In this document: piece by piece, positions 25,301 to 33,365 of the stretch
Layout of the letters: every line of letters starts with the position of its first letter
Numbering within the stretch: position 1 is the first letter of the stretch
Assembly: GCF_020164745.1 (NCBI RefSeq)
Contig: NZ_JAIUGV010000002.1
Coordinates: forward strand, 62,001 to 126,000
Direction of reading: 5' to 3'
DNA from: Mesorhizobium sp. ES1-4
Lineage (GTDB): Bacteria > Pseudomonadota > Alphaproteobacteria > Rhizobiales > Rhizobiaceae
DNA: 64,000 bases
Notes under the pieces: model-generated
What the model saw: only the letters and a program-made list of their open reading frames with translations
Database searches by the model: none
Told to the model about the DNA's origin: nothing
Program-made: the position numbers and the translations under genes

Positions 25301-25893
25301 CGGATTTCGCCAAGCTATTCGCCCCGGGTGGCATGATGGACCGGTTCTTTGCGCAGAATCTTGCACCACTGATTGACATGACGGGCCAGGAATGGAGCTG
25401 GAAGCAGGATGCCCGCGCCAGCCGCGATCTTGCGAAGTCGACCTTGAAGGCGTTCCAGTCGGCAGCGGAAATCCGCAGCGCGTTCTTTCCATCGGGAGGC
25501 TCGACACCCTCCGTCAGCATCACCTTTACGCTTTTCTCGCTGAATGGCGACGCCGACAGCGCGGTGCTCGACGTCGACGGCCAGACCGTCCAGAGCGCGC
25601 AAGCGGGCAATGCGCCGAGCGTCGTGACCTGGCCGAACAGCTCGGCCTCGGCATCCGTGAGCCTCAGCCTGACGCCGGAAATGCCCGGGCGCGAGTCAGC
25701 GCTCAAATTTGAAGGGCCGTGGGCGCTGAAACGGCTCCTGGACAAGGCGGCCGTGACCAGCAAAGGCAACAGCACCGAAGCACGTTTCGTGATCGGTGGA
25801 CGCGATGTCGCCTATACGATCGAGACCACGTCTGGAGCCAATCCGTTCCTGCTCCCCGCGCTGTCGGGGTTCAGTTGTCCGAAGGCGTTCTGA
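22360..25893 (+). CDS. tssM2: T6SS inner-membrane protein TssM (IcmF), second copy
   Basis: This 1177-residue TssM has the same layout as the first copy: two N-terminal spans (about 5-24 and 41-60), Walker A GPPGAGKT at 118-125, VLIDTAGRYTT, a third span at about 428-450 and a long periplasmic part ending in a Cys-containing tail (GFSCPKAF). The start ATG has GGGGAG upstream. The two copies are diverged throughout, so this is not a recent duplication. With tssL2 and FHA2 it forms a second membrane module, but no second tssJ or tssK is present in the window. Confidence 0.94.
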   Translation: MRWMLRILSVLALAGFATAIWYAGPLVRFADTRPLEPVWLRVAIVGTSVAVLAIFYGLRFWQSRKAQKALETGIAHSDDRNDEARVLEARMSEALATLKRSSGKRNFLYEIPWYLVIGPPGAGKTTALVNSGLKFPLAGSGSGQPVAGVGGTRSCDWWFTDEAVLIDTAGRYTTQDSDALRDKTNWLAFLTLLKKYRARQPINGVILAISLADLIGFDDRQLDAHVVEIRSRLRELHETLNIQFPVYLLFTKADLVSGFMDYFGDFDEARRRKVWGATFQTTDRNRNMSGGAPAEFDALTRRLTEEIADRLQEEADPVARIAIFGFPAQFGSLRSRITHFVGSLFDTARSQVNVSLRGLYFSSGTQEGTPFDRVLGAIGRSFGSASQAHLSGTGKSFFLHDLLANVIFPEAGWVSYDRTAERRARLLRYGSLAAIALAALAALGALGLSFRANRSLIASTGQAMAQYRESADSLLKSTTVTDVDLENVIGPLDQLRNLPAGFETGDQSKPIEETFGLSQRDRLLSASRTAYRQALERSFRSRLLVQAERTIQEKMADPIALYEPLKIYLMLGGKAPKVDDELIVSWMKQDWEENRYPGENNREGRAQLEKHLRAMLALDDAYDPVFELNQPLIEAAQRSLGRMSLADRASALIRSGAYAARLEDFSIAAKAGPEAQLLFERMDGGELSDLRVPGLYTRAGFNGFYLQQLSRMARMLVDDQWVLGGGGEQGSIDQDLPKLGPELVDRYGKEFAAAWNGVLDQLKLKAMSKDKPQYIALSAAASPDSPVDRLFTAIADETALTRSGPGSDTRTGNAQPEDPSALAKGLARIGLQIAGGKSQGRAGTSAPAASNAGAAVEAQFRSFQALVSGPEGRRPIDALTQNFHDIYQSLKLSADSPSQSERVTSNLQLQISTLRANVSRLPRQLARMVDTAADEFEGDVAKSSVANLNETLDQTVTRPCEQAVNGRYPFVGDSMEDISMADFAKLFAPGGMMDRFFAQNLAPLIDMTGQEWSWKQDARASRDLAKSTLKAFQSAAEIRSAFFPSGGSTPSVSITFTLFSLNGDADSAVLDVDGQTVQSAQAGNAPSVVTWPNSSASASVSLSLTPEMPGRESALKFEGPWALKRLLDKAAVTSKGNSTEARFVIGGRDVAYTIETTSGANPFLLPALSGFSCPKAF

Positions 25894-26046
25894 GATGACC
25901 TTGGCGTGTCCGAGAACTCCTCCGCCGATCCATGCCGGCGCAGGAATTCATTTCGATATTCTAATGTTTGCGGTTGTGGCAGAGTGGCAGGGGCACGCGG
26001 CTCGCGGTCTGGCACAGAGGACGCTCGACAAGCGCTTGGTGGCAAA

Positions 26047-26817
26047 TTGAACACCGTCGCCCTTCCCATAGAAAGCTTCGGCGTGAGCCACAAGGGCTGC
26101 GTACGCGACCACAATGAGGACAACTATCTCATTGAGCCGCTGACCGGGCTGTGGGTGGTGGCCGACGGGATGGGCGGCCACGAGGCCGGAGAGGTCGCTT
26201 CCGCCAGCATCGTCGACCATCTCGCGACGATCGGCATTGCGAGTTCGGCACCGGATCTTCGTGCACGCTTCGAGGACCGCCTCAGTCGAGCCAATGCCGA
26301 AATCCGTGGCATATCGCGATCGCGCGGCATCACCATCGGCTCCACATTCGCCGCCCTGCTGGCGATGGAAGGGCGATTCGCCTGCCTGTGGGCGGGCGAC
26401 AGCCGCATCTACCTGGTCCGCAACGGCTCGATCGCGCAAGTTTCGAAGGACCACACCGAGGTCCAGGAACTGCTCGACCGCGGCATGATCAGCGCGGAAG
26501 AAGCGCTCACCTGGCCGCGCCGCAACGTCATTACCCACGCCGTCGGCGTCAGCGACGAGGTCGTCATCGACTTCCAGCAGGGCGAGCTGATGCCGGGCGA
26601 CGTCTTTGTCCTGAGTACCGACGGGCTGACCGCGCACGTCAGCGACGCCGAGATCGAGCTGGTCGTCAAGTCCGTGCCGACCCGGATAGCATGCGAGAAG
26701 CTGCTGGAAATGGTGCTGGCGCGCGGTGGAACGGACAATGTCACCGTCGTGCTGGTGAGGATCGGCGGCGGGCGCAACGGATCGCTCCATGCGGATCAGT
26801 CCAGAGCGGAGGGCTGA
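26047..26817 (+). CDS. pppA: PP2C-family Ser/Thr phosphatase PppA (T6SS)
   Basis: PppA reverses PpkA phosphorylation and so shuts T6SS assembly down. The product, about 256 residues, has the PP2C metal-binding motifs RDHNEDN near the N-terminus, VVADGMGGHEAGEVAS, LSTDGLT and a final GGTDNVTVVLV. The start is unclear: TTG at 26047 with GGTGG upstream gives a short natural N-terminus before SHKGCVRDHNED; GTG at 26083 is an alternative, and the frame stays open to GTG 25906, but that extension looks non-coding. It ends four bases before the kinase gene, so phosphatase and kinase are co-expressed. Confidence 0.9.
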   Translation: MNTVALPIESFGVSHKGCVRDHNEDNYLIEPLTGLWVVADGMGGHEAGEVASASIVDHLATIGIASSAPDLRARFEDRLSRANAEIRGISRSRGITIGSTFAALLAMEGRFACLWAGDSRIYLVRNGSIAQVSKDHTEVQELLDRGMISAEEALTWPRRNVITHAVGVSDEVVIDFQQGELMPGDVFVLSTDGLTAHVSDAEIELVVKSVPTRIACEKLLEMVLARGGTDNVTVVLVRIGGGRNGSLHADQSRAEG

Positions 26818-26821
26818 ACGA

Positions 26822-29422
26822 ATGAGCGACGACGACAAGACGCGGCTATCGACGAACCTTGGTTATACGGGCGTCGGCACGCAGCTCAGCGGCATTTACG
26901 AGCTCGACGAGCGGATCGCATCCGGCGGCATGGGCGAAGTCTATCGCGGCCACAACATCCAGACCGGAGATCACGTCGCGATCAAGATCGTGCTGCCCGA
27001 GTTTGCCCGCGATCAGACGATCCTGTCGCTGTTCCGCAAGGAAGCTTCGATCCTCAACCACCTGTCGCATGACGCGGTCGTGCGCTATCACGTCTTCACC
27101 ATCGATCCTGGGATAGGCCGTCCCTATCTTGCGATGGAGTTCGTCGACGGCGAGTCTTTGTTCGACGTCATGCGGCGTGGCGCGATGTCGCCGCCGGACG
27201 TGCGCAGGCTTTGCCACCGCCTGGCATCGGGGCTCGCCGCGGTGCACCAGGCGGGCGCGGTCCACCGCGACCTCTCGCCGGACAACATCATCCTGCCTGG
27301 CGGCCGGGTCGAGCGCGCCAAGATCATCGATTTCGGCATCGCGCGTTCGGCGACCGTCGGCGGCGAAACGCTGATCGGCGGAAAGTTCGCCGGCAAATAC
27401 AACTACGTCTCGCCCGAACAGCTCGGCCTCTATGGCGGCGAGGTTAGCGAGCAGTCCGACATCTACAGCCTCGGACTGGTGCTGGCAGCAGCACTGCGCG
27501 GAAAGCCTCTCGACATGAGCGGCACGCAATACGAGGTCATCGAGAAACGCCGGACCGTGCCGGACCTGTCGGACATCGATCCCGATTTCCACGAGCTTAT
27601 CGGCGCGATGCTGCAGCCTGATCCCGCCGACCGGCCGGCGAGCATGGCGCAGATAGCCAGGGCGACGCGTGAAGACGATGCGACATTGCCGCCGCCGGCA
27701 TCGTTTGCGCCGCGCGAGCGTCCTGCCTTGCCGCCTGCTGCCTGGACGATGCCGCCGGGATCGAAGCCAGAGCCTTCTGCCCCTCCTGGCGAACAGCGCT
27801 TCGTTGAGCATATGAGGCCTGCCCATCTTTCGGAACCCAGGCCCTCACCGGCTCCGGCGCCGCCGCGCGCTGCTGTTGCTGAGCAGCGTAATCGTTCGAG
27901 GCTACCGACCGCCATCGGCGCGATGGCGGCACTCGTCTTGGTGGCGGGAGCAGGCCTCTACTTCAGCGGCGCCATTACATCTCCGCCGCCGGCAACGGAA
28001 AAGCCGGCACCTCTTTCGCCGAAGCCTGTGCCCGAGCCCGCGGCTGACGTGCCCAAGCCTATCGTGGAAGCACCGAAACCCTCGCCGAAAACGCCGAAAC
28101 CGCAGTCAGAGACGCCTGAGCCAGAGGCGCCGAAGCCCGACAACGCCGCCGCCAATGGACCGACGGAGCCTTCGCTGCCCGCTCCGATCCAAACGGAGAC
28201 CAGCACGGCGCCCGGCGGAAAACAGGCCGACGCAGCGGCCGGCGAGAACCAGGCGCCAGCGCAGTCTGGCGAAATTCCCATGCCGACACCCAGGCCTGAA
28301 GTGCCACCAGCAGCCGAGATTCCGGCACCGGAAACGCCGCGGCCTGCCCAACCGGAGAGCATGGCCAACAACAATCAGGAAACGGCTCCGCCTCCCGTTC
28401 AGGTCGCGCCCACTCCGCCAGCAACCGAGAACGCGCCGACGCCTGCTCCTCCCCCCAAGGTCGTGGAAAGCCAGAAGCCGTCACAGCCGGCCAACCCACC
28501 GGCAGCCTCCAAGGAAGCAGAAAACACTCCGGGACAGCAAACGCCGACGGCCAAGCAACCCGAAATATCGGATGCGGATAAACTTCTGGCGCTGTTGCCC
28601 AAGGCGAAAAACCCGGCGCAGCCGGCCAGTCAGCCAACGGCGCCCGTGGCGCCGCAGCCAAGCCAAACGGAGGCAAAAGCCACCCCGCCACCGCGACCAG
28701 AAACGCCGACGGCCAACCAGGGCGGGAACATCGACGTCGCCATCAACTTGCCCAAGCCGGAGATTCCGCCACCGGCAAAGACCATGGACGATGTCACCGA
28801 ACGCGCTTCGTGGGTGCGCGATTTCAGCGGCGGCGACTGCTTCTACGCCAGATTGACGTCGGCAACGGACAAGGCGGCCGCGATCGAGGGGTTCGGGACG
28901 GCGGTCCAGCCCTTCGAGCAGATGCTCGGCGATTTTCAATCGAGGTTCCACCTCGAACCGGACATCAGCGTGCGTCTCATCGAGCAGCCGCAGTGCGACG
29001 TAACCAAATTTCTTCGCTCTCTCGACCGAAGCGGGACCGAAACGCCGCAACTCGTTCTCGACCGGGCATCGGTACCGGACGGCTCGCCGATCAGCGGGAC
29101 GCTGACGACGCGTGGCGGGCTCGTTTCCAATGTACTGCTGATCGATCACAAGGGCATCGCGTTCAACCTGGACGACCGCATGGTCGCGCAATCGGACAAG
29201 GCGACTTTCAGCATCCCTATCGGCCTCGGCGCAACGGACAAGGCGGCCGGCAAGGCCGTACCGCAAATCATGCTGGTGATCACCGGCCCCCGGGATATTC
29301 AGGCCGCGATGTTTTCGAGGCCGACGCCAGCCTCGGAGGTGTTGCCCAAGATCCTCGAGGAGATCGAGGCGGATCGGTCCGCATTTTCCGCCTCGGCCAA
29401 ATATTTCCGGCTCGGCGGATAG
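26822..29422 (+). CDS. ppkA: T6SS Ser/Thr protein kinase PpkA with periplasmic domain
   Basis: PpkA phosphorylates T6SS targets such as Fha or TssL to trigger assembly. In the 866-residue protein, residues 25-285 are a complete Hanks-type kinase: glycine loop ASGGMGEVY (33-41), catalytic lysine K55 in HVAIK, HRD at 148-150 and DFG at 170-172. A linker leads to one membrane span at about 361-385. Then comes about 270 residues of Pro/Lys/Glu/Ala-rich sequence, probably reaching through peptidoglycan. From about 660 to the end is a folded periplasmic domain starting WVRDFSGGDCFYARL, perhaps a sensor. The ATG at 26822 follows pppA directly. Confidence 0.93.
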   Translation: MSDDDKTRLSTNLGYTGVGTQLSGIYELDERIASGGMGEVYRGHNIQTGDHVAIKIVLPEFARDQTILSLFRKEASILNHLSHDAVVRYHVFTIDPGIGRPYLAMEFVDGESLFDVMRRGAMSPPDVRRLCHRLASGLAAVHQAGAVHRDLSPDNIILPGGRVERAKIIDFGIARSATVGGETLIGGKFAGKYNYVSPEQLGLYGGEVSEQSDIYSLGLVLAAALRGKPLDMSGTQYEVIEKRRTVPDLSDIDPDFHELIGAMLQPDPADRPASMAQIARATREDDATLPPPASFAPRERPALPPAAWTMPPGSKPEPSAPPGEQRFVEHMRPAHLSEPRPSPAPAPPRAAVAEQRNRSRLPTAIGAMAALVLVAGAGLYFSGAITSPPPATEKPAPLSPKPVPEPAADVPKPIVEAPKPSPKTPKPQSETPEPEAPKPDNAAANGPTEPSLPAPIQTETSTAPGGKQADAAAGENQAPAQSGEIPMPTPRPEVPPAAEIPAPETPRPAQPESMANNNQETAPPPVQVAPTPPATENAPTPAPPPKVVESQKPSQPANPPAASKEAENTPGQQTPTAKQPEISDADKLLALLPKAKNPAQPASQPTAPVAPQPSQTEAKATPPPRPETPTANQGGNIDVAINLPKPEIPPPAKTMDDVTERASWVRDFSGGDCFYARLTSATDKAAAIEGFGTAVQPFEQMLGDFQSRFHLEPDISVRLIEQPQCDVTKFLRSLDRSGTETPQLVLDRASVPDGSPISGTLTTRGGLVSNVLLIDHKGIAFNLDDRMVAQSDKATFSIPIGLGATDKAAGKAVPQIMLVITGPRDIQAAMFSRPTPASEVLPKILEEIEADRSAFSASAKYFRLGG

Positions 29423-29433
29423 CACGGGCGTCG

Positions 29434-29925
29434 ATGCGACTCCGCCGCCGACCCTATTGCCCCCGGTTCCGGCCACGCCAGCAGCGCCGCCGATCGGCTG
29501 ACCTTCCAGGCCGCACGAAGCTTGCCGCGTTGCTTGGCGGGGCGCTGCTCTTGATCCTCTCGGCCGGCAAGGCGCATGCCGAGTTCACCGTCTGCAACCA
29601 GACGCTCGATGTCGTCAACCTCGCCGTCGGACAGAAAGTCGACAATGCCGATCAGACCGACGGCTGGTGGACGATCGGTGCCAACCAGTGCGTGAACGTC
29701 ATCCGTGAGGAGCTGACCAACCGCTACATCTACATCTATGCCACGGACGTGTTCGGCCATGCGATCCTCAATGGATCGACTGAGATGTGCATCGATCGGC
29801 GGCGCTTTTCGATACGCGGCATCGACGAGTGCTGGCAGCGCGGCCACATCGCCGCGCGCTTCATCGAGGTCGACACGCTCGAACAGGCGCGCTGGACGTA
29901 TTTCCTGACCGGAAGCAGCCCGTGA
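29434..29925 (+). CDS. DUF1036 periplasmic protein
   Basis: This 163-residue protein has an Arg-rich start, then a signal sequence (LAALLGGALLLILSAGKAHA). The mature part is a DUF1036 domain: FTVCNQT, VAVGQK-like, GWWTIGANQC, YIYATD, CIDRRRFSI and CWQRG with four conserved cysteines. DUF1036 proteins are common in alphaproteobacteria and their function is unknown to me. The start at 29434 is the first ATG after the kinase stop; a shorter start may be real because the Arg-rich segment is unusual. Its stop overlaps the GTG of the next gene (GTGA), so it is probably a partner of the peptidoglycan hydrolase or kinase. Confidence 0.78.
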   Translation: MRLRRRPYCPRFRPRQQRRRSADLPGRTKLAALLGGALLLILSAGKAHAEFTVCNQTLDVVNLAVGQKVDNADQTDGWWTIGANQCVNVIREELTNRYIYIYATDVFGHAILNGSTEMCIDRRRFSIRGIDECWQRGHIAARFIEVDTLEQARWTYFLTGSSP

Positions 29926-32357
29926 CGCACGGCATCGACACGAGCTTCAAACGGAAGAAGCAGGCGCGTCTGGCGGAGCGCAGGCGCAAATTCTGGCGCA
30001 ATGTCCTTGCGGGCGTCGCGGTGCTGGCTGTCGTTTCGATCGCCACCGGCTTCTATCTCACCAGGGATTACTGGTCGTTCGGCGACGAGGACGAGGAACT
30101 GCATCCCGTCGAAGGCATGGAAGACATGCCGCCCGATGCCCCGGTCTATGTGCCGGCGATCATCGACCTTGCCGGTGACCCGATGTGGATCACGCTGGCG
30201 CCCGATGCGGACACCGCGACGAAGGGCCATACGGTCGCGCGCCCGGTCGAGCTCGACAGTTCCGGAGCTTCGCCGCAAATCGAAATCCTCTCCGACGTGA
30301 TGCTGAGCACCAGCGAAAAATTCATGACGACGATCCCGTCGACGCAGGAGGATTTCGCCTTCTTCCAGGCGCAGCGGCAGGCCGCTCCCAAGCCTTCGGC
30401 AACGGCACCCGGTGATGGGCAACCCGCCCCACCAGCTCCGGCCGCGGCGCCCGACGATCAACAAGGTGATTTGGAGAACGACCTCCAGGCGGCGCCGGAC
30501 GAGAGTGACGTCCCTGCCGGTTCAGCCCCCAAGGCCGATGCCGACGACCCGGAAGCCGGCTGGGGCGAGACCATCGATCAGGGCGAGGCAGCCCTCCCCG
30601 CTTTCAAGAAAACCGTGATCGAGAACAACAACACCGTTGCGATCGTCACCAGCGAATATCAACGCTTCGAGGCGACTGCGGACACCTTCGTGAAGATCCT
30701 CAACGACCGCAGCCTTGATAGCGTAGCGCTCGACGCGCATTTCTCCGCCGATGACGCAAAGCTGGCGGGCGAAGCGCTGAAGAAGCTTTTCAACCGCGAC
30801 GGGTTGGAGCCCGGTTATGTCGTCGCGATGCGCGGGTTCCGGCCGAGCCGCGAGACGACGACCATGTCGCTGATGCAGGTCTCCGTCTACGCGAGGAACG
30901 TCTATGTCGGCACGCTGACGCGCAATGCGGCCGGCGCCTTCGTGTCGGGCGTCGACCCATGGGTCCACGAAGACCTCTTCAACTATTCCGGCGCTTCCGA
31001 CCAGGGCGGGCCGAAGCGTCAGTATCGTCTGCTCGACGCGATCTATTCGACGGCGGCGCGCAACAAGGTGCCGACGAGCGTCATCGGCGAGGCGATCATG
31101 TATCTGTCTCGAGGGCAGGACCTCGACGCCTTCGCCAGCGAGGACCAGCGGCTGATGCTGATCTACTCGCAGACGCCGCGCGGCCAGGGCGAGATTTCCG
31201 GGCGGGTTCTCTATGTTGGCGTGCAAGGCACGGAGAAGAGCCTCGACTGTTTCGTTTTCCAGCAGAGCGATGGCCAGTACGCCTGCGTGACCGGCGACGA
31301 TCAGGTCCGCTCGCTGTCCATCACCAACGGCATGGTGACGCCGGTGAGCGGGGTGATGACCTCGACCTTCGGCCCGCGCAAGCATCCGATCCTCGGCACG
31401 GTTCGAATCCACAAAGGCGTGGACTGGGCTGCTCCGGTCGGCACACCGGTCATGGCCGCTTTCGACGGCAAGATATCTTTCCAGGGCGACGGCGGCAGCT
31501 ACGGCAATCTGGTCAAGATCGCGCACGCCAACGGGCGCGAGACGCGCTACGCGCATATGCAGAAATTCGCCATCGCCAGTGGCGTCGGCACCGATGTAAA
31601 AGCCGGTGATGTCATCGGCTATATCGGCACCACGGGACTTTCCACCGGCCCGCATCTACATTTCGAACTTTACCAGAACGGCGAGGCGATCGACCCGCTG
31701 GGGACCGTCACCACGGTCGCCACCTATGCTTCCGGCGGTTCTGGCGGTTCGGGCGATACCGCCGTCGAGACGCTGACCGAGCGGATCGTGCATGTCGAAA
31801 GCGGCGGCAGCTCACGGGCCAAGAATCCCAACTCCTCGGCGACCGGCGCCGGCCAGTTCATCACCAAGACCTGGATCCGGATGATGAACACCTATCGGCC
31901 TGATCTTGCCCGGTCGCTGTCGACCGCCGACCTGCTCGCGCTTCGCTATGACGCGACGCTGTCGCGTGAGATGGTGCGCAACCTTGCGCGCGAAGGCGAG
32001 GCCTATCTGCGCGCCCGCGGCCACCAGATCACCGCAGGGCGACTTTATCTCTGCCACTTCCTCGGCATGGAAGGGGCGCACCAGGTTCTGGCGGCATCCG
32101 GCTCATCGCAACTAAGCGCCGTTCTGGGATTAGCCGTTATCCAGGCCAACCCGTTCCTCACCGGCAAGACCGTCGGCTACGTCATTGACTGGGCCGAGCG
32201 GAAGATGGGACAGAAAGTGCCGCGCACGACGATCGCCGAGGGCCAGCCGGCGGCGACCACGACCGAAATCCGCCAGACATCACCGGAGTTTGAAAAATAC
32301 AAGCAGGCAATAACGGCGCTGCTCAGTTCGATTAAAAATACGCCTGAACCTGGTTAA
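29922..32357 (+). CDS. Membrane-anchored M23 peptidase with C-terminal lytic-transglycosylase-like domain
   Basis: This 811-residue predicted peptidoglycan hydrolase has a basic cytoplasmic tail and one span at about 26-46, then a long periplasmic stalk. An M23 (LytM) domain lies at about 480-600 with HKGVDWAAPVGTP (zinc His and Asp), the YAHM helper and HLHFELY (zinc HxH). From about 620 to 735 is a lysozyme-like domain starting TERIVHVESGG, where the glutamate fits a transglycosylase catalytic acid, followed by GAGQFITKTWI. It could cut both peptide and glycan strands. In a T6SS operon this suggests opening the wall for the membrane complex; an effector role is less likely given the anchor. 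It starts with GTG overlapping the DUF1036 stop. Confidence 0.85.
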   Translation: MTHGIDTSFKRKKQARLAERRRKFWRNVLAGVAVLAVVSIATGFYLTRDYWSFGDEDEELHPVEGMEDMPPDAPVYVPAIIDLAGDPMWITLAPDADTATKGHTVARPVELDSSGASPQIEILSDVMLSTSEKFMTTIPSTQEDFAFFQAQRQAAPKPSATAPGDGQPAPPAPAAAPDDQQGDLENDLQAAPDESDVPAGSAPKADADDPEAGWGETIDQGEAALPAFKKTVIENNNTVAIVTSEYQRFEATADTFVKILNDRSLDSVALDAHFSADDAKLAGEALKKLFNRDGLEPGYVVAMRGFRPSRETTTMSLMQVSVYARNVYVGTLTRNAAGAFVSGVDPWVHEDLFNYSGASDQGGPKRQYRLLDAIYSTAARNKVPTSVIGEAIMYLSRGQDLDAFASEDQRLMLIYSQTPRGQGEISGRVLYVGVQGTEKSLDCFVFQQSDGQYACVTGDDQVRSLSITNGMVTPVSGVMTSTFGPRKHPILGTVRIHKGVDWAAPVGTPVMAAFDGKISFQGDGGSYGNLVKIAHANGRETRYAHMQKFAIASGVGTDVKAGDVIGYIGTTGLSTGPHLHFELYQNGEAIDPLGTVTTVATYASGGSGGSGDTAVETLTERIVHVESGGSSRAKNPNSSATGAGQFITKTWIRMMNTYRPDLARSLSTADLLALRYDATLSREMVRNLAREGEAYLRARGHQITAGRLYLCHFLGMEGAHQVLAASGSSQLSAVLGLAVIQANPFLTGKTVGYVIDWAERKMGQKVPRTTIAEGQPAATTTEIRQTSPEFEKYKQAITALLSSIKNTPEPG

Positions 32358-32582
32358 CCCGGGAAGACCGCGGCGCCACCCAAGAAGCAGGTCGTGCAGA
32401 AGACCCGCACGCTGAAGCCGGTGGCGGAACCGAAGCCGCACAGGAAACAGCAGCTCGTCCAGCGGAGGCGCAGCGAGACAGTGGTCCGCGACGAGCCGCC
32501 GCCGGGTGACAACAGTGACTTCCTGACCAAGGCGTTGATTTTCGGCAGCGGCGTTGCCGTCGGCGGCGCACTCAAGCACTGA
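32358..32582 (+). other. In-frame continuation beyond the M23 gene's TAA stop
   Basis: After the TAA at 32355-32357 the same frame stays open for 74 codons to a TGA at 32580. It encodes a Lys/Pro-rich tail (PPKKQVVQKTRTLKP) ending in a small Gly-rich hydrophobic stretch (ALIFGSGVAVGGALKH). There is no good start or ribosome-binding site of its own (only a GTG at 32394). The sequence looks like a natural C-terminus of the hydrolase, so the TAA may be a recent nonsense mutation, a readthrough site or a sequencing error. Confidence 0.4.
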
Positions 32583-32605
32583 TCACAGACGTCGAGAAGG
32601 CCCTG

Positions 32606-32619
32606 CCCTGTCGACAGGG
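32606..32619. terminator. Perfect palindrome between convergent genes
   Basis: CCCTGTCGACAGGG is a 14-base perfect palindrome that can fold as a five-base-pair stem with a TCGA loop. It sits between the end of the hydrolase region and the convergent OmpA gene. There is no T tract, so a bidirectional terminator is only suggested. Confidence 0.3.
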
Positions 32620-32658
32620 TCTGGCGCCAACCGCGTTGCCACGAGTGCGTCGGCCGCC

Positions 32659-33195
32659 CTACTCGGTCCTGATCCGCATTTCCACGCGGCGGTTGACGGG
32701 ATCGTAGGGATTGGCGACGCGTGGGTGCGACTTACCCAGACCGATCGCCTCGAGCCTGGCGGCTTCAACGCCGTCCGCCGTAAGGAAGGCCGCCACCGAT
32801 TGCGCCCTTCGCTGGGAAAGGTCCTGATTGTAGCGATCCGGGCCGGTTGCATCGGTATGGCCTTCGACAACGAAACTGAACGTGCTCAGCCGATTGTCCT
32901 TCAGGGCCTTGGCGAACTCGTCGAGCTCCGCGCGCGCCGTCTGGTCGAGCTGGGCGGAATCCAGGGCGAAATTGATCATCATGTCGAGACCCGCCCCTTT
33001 TTGCGGTTCGCCGGTTTTCTCGGCCTTGCTCTTGCACTCTTCCTCCGTGCCGACGCAGATGCCGCGCGAGGCGCCTAGATTCCCCGAGCCAGCGAAGAAT
33101 TTGACAATGTCTTCCGATTTCTGAAGCGGATCGGCGGAAACGTGCGTCGAAAAAAGCACGGCCGCCAATGCAAAGGCTGAGCTGCCCCACCGCAT
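32659..33195 (-). CDS. Periplasmic OmpA-domain protein
   Basis: This 178-residue protein has a signal peptide (MRWGSSAFALAAVLFSTHVSA) and a C-terminal OmpA-like peptidoglycan-binding domain: MMINFALDSAQL, FVVEGHTDATG, NQDLSQRRAQSVAAFL and NRRVEMRIRTE. There is no beta-barrel, so it should be soluble or loosely wall-bound. I chose the ATG at 33195, which has AGGAG eight bases upstream; the ATG at 33237 lacks one. It is transcribed divergently from the DUF6931 gene, next to other T6SS accessory genes, and may tether parts of the system to the wall. Confidence 0.86.
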   Translation of the reverse strand: MRWGSSAFALAAVLFSTHVSADPLQKSEDIVKFFAGSGNLGASRGICVGTEEECKSKAEKTGEPQKGAGLDMMINFALDSAQLDQTARAELDEFAKALKDNRLSTFSFVVEGHTDATGPDRYNQDLSQRRAQSVAAFLTADGVEAARLEAIGLGKSHPRVANPYDPVNRRVEMRIRTE

Positions 33196-33252
33196 GGCCG
33201 TCACTCCTGTTTGAACGGGCTTCGCTATTTGGATCATAGCAAGTTTTGCCGC

Positions 33253-33270
33253 GTTTGTCTGTGAACAAAC
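33253..33270. promoter_or_regulatory. Inverted repeat in the OmpA/DUF6931 divergent region
   Basis: GTTTGT and ACAAAC flank the six bases CTGTGA. The repeat lies about 60 bases upstream of the OmpA start and about 95 upstream of the DUF6931 start. It is a candidate operator seen directly in the sequence; the regulator is unknown. Confidence 0.3.
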
Positions 33271-33365
33271 ACGCTGCCGGCGCTCGCCATTGTTACGGCC
33301 GAAGGCTTGACCCGTGCCCTGCCGGGGGCTTGAGTGTATATCTTAACAGCGAGGGCGTGGCAGCC

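Noticed and set aside
30522..31655. Minus-strand open frame (377 codons) opposite the M23 hydrolase
   Set aside because: Overlaps the catalytic motifs of the hydrolase on the other strand and has shadow composition.
32394..32582. Independent small gene starting at GTG 32394
   Set aside because: It is in frame with the upstream hydrolase, lacks a ribosome-binding site and reads like a C-terminal tail, so it is treated as a continuation beyond a stop.
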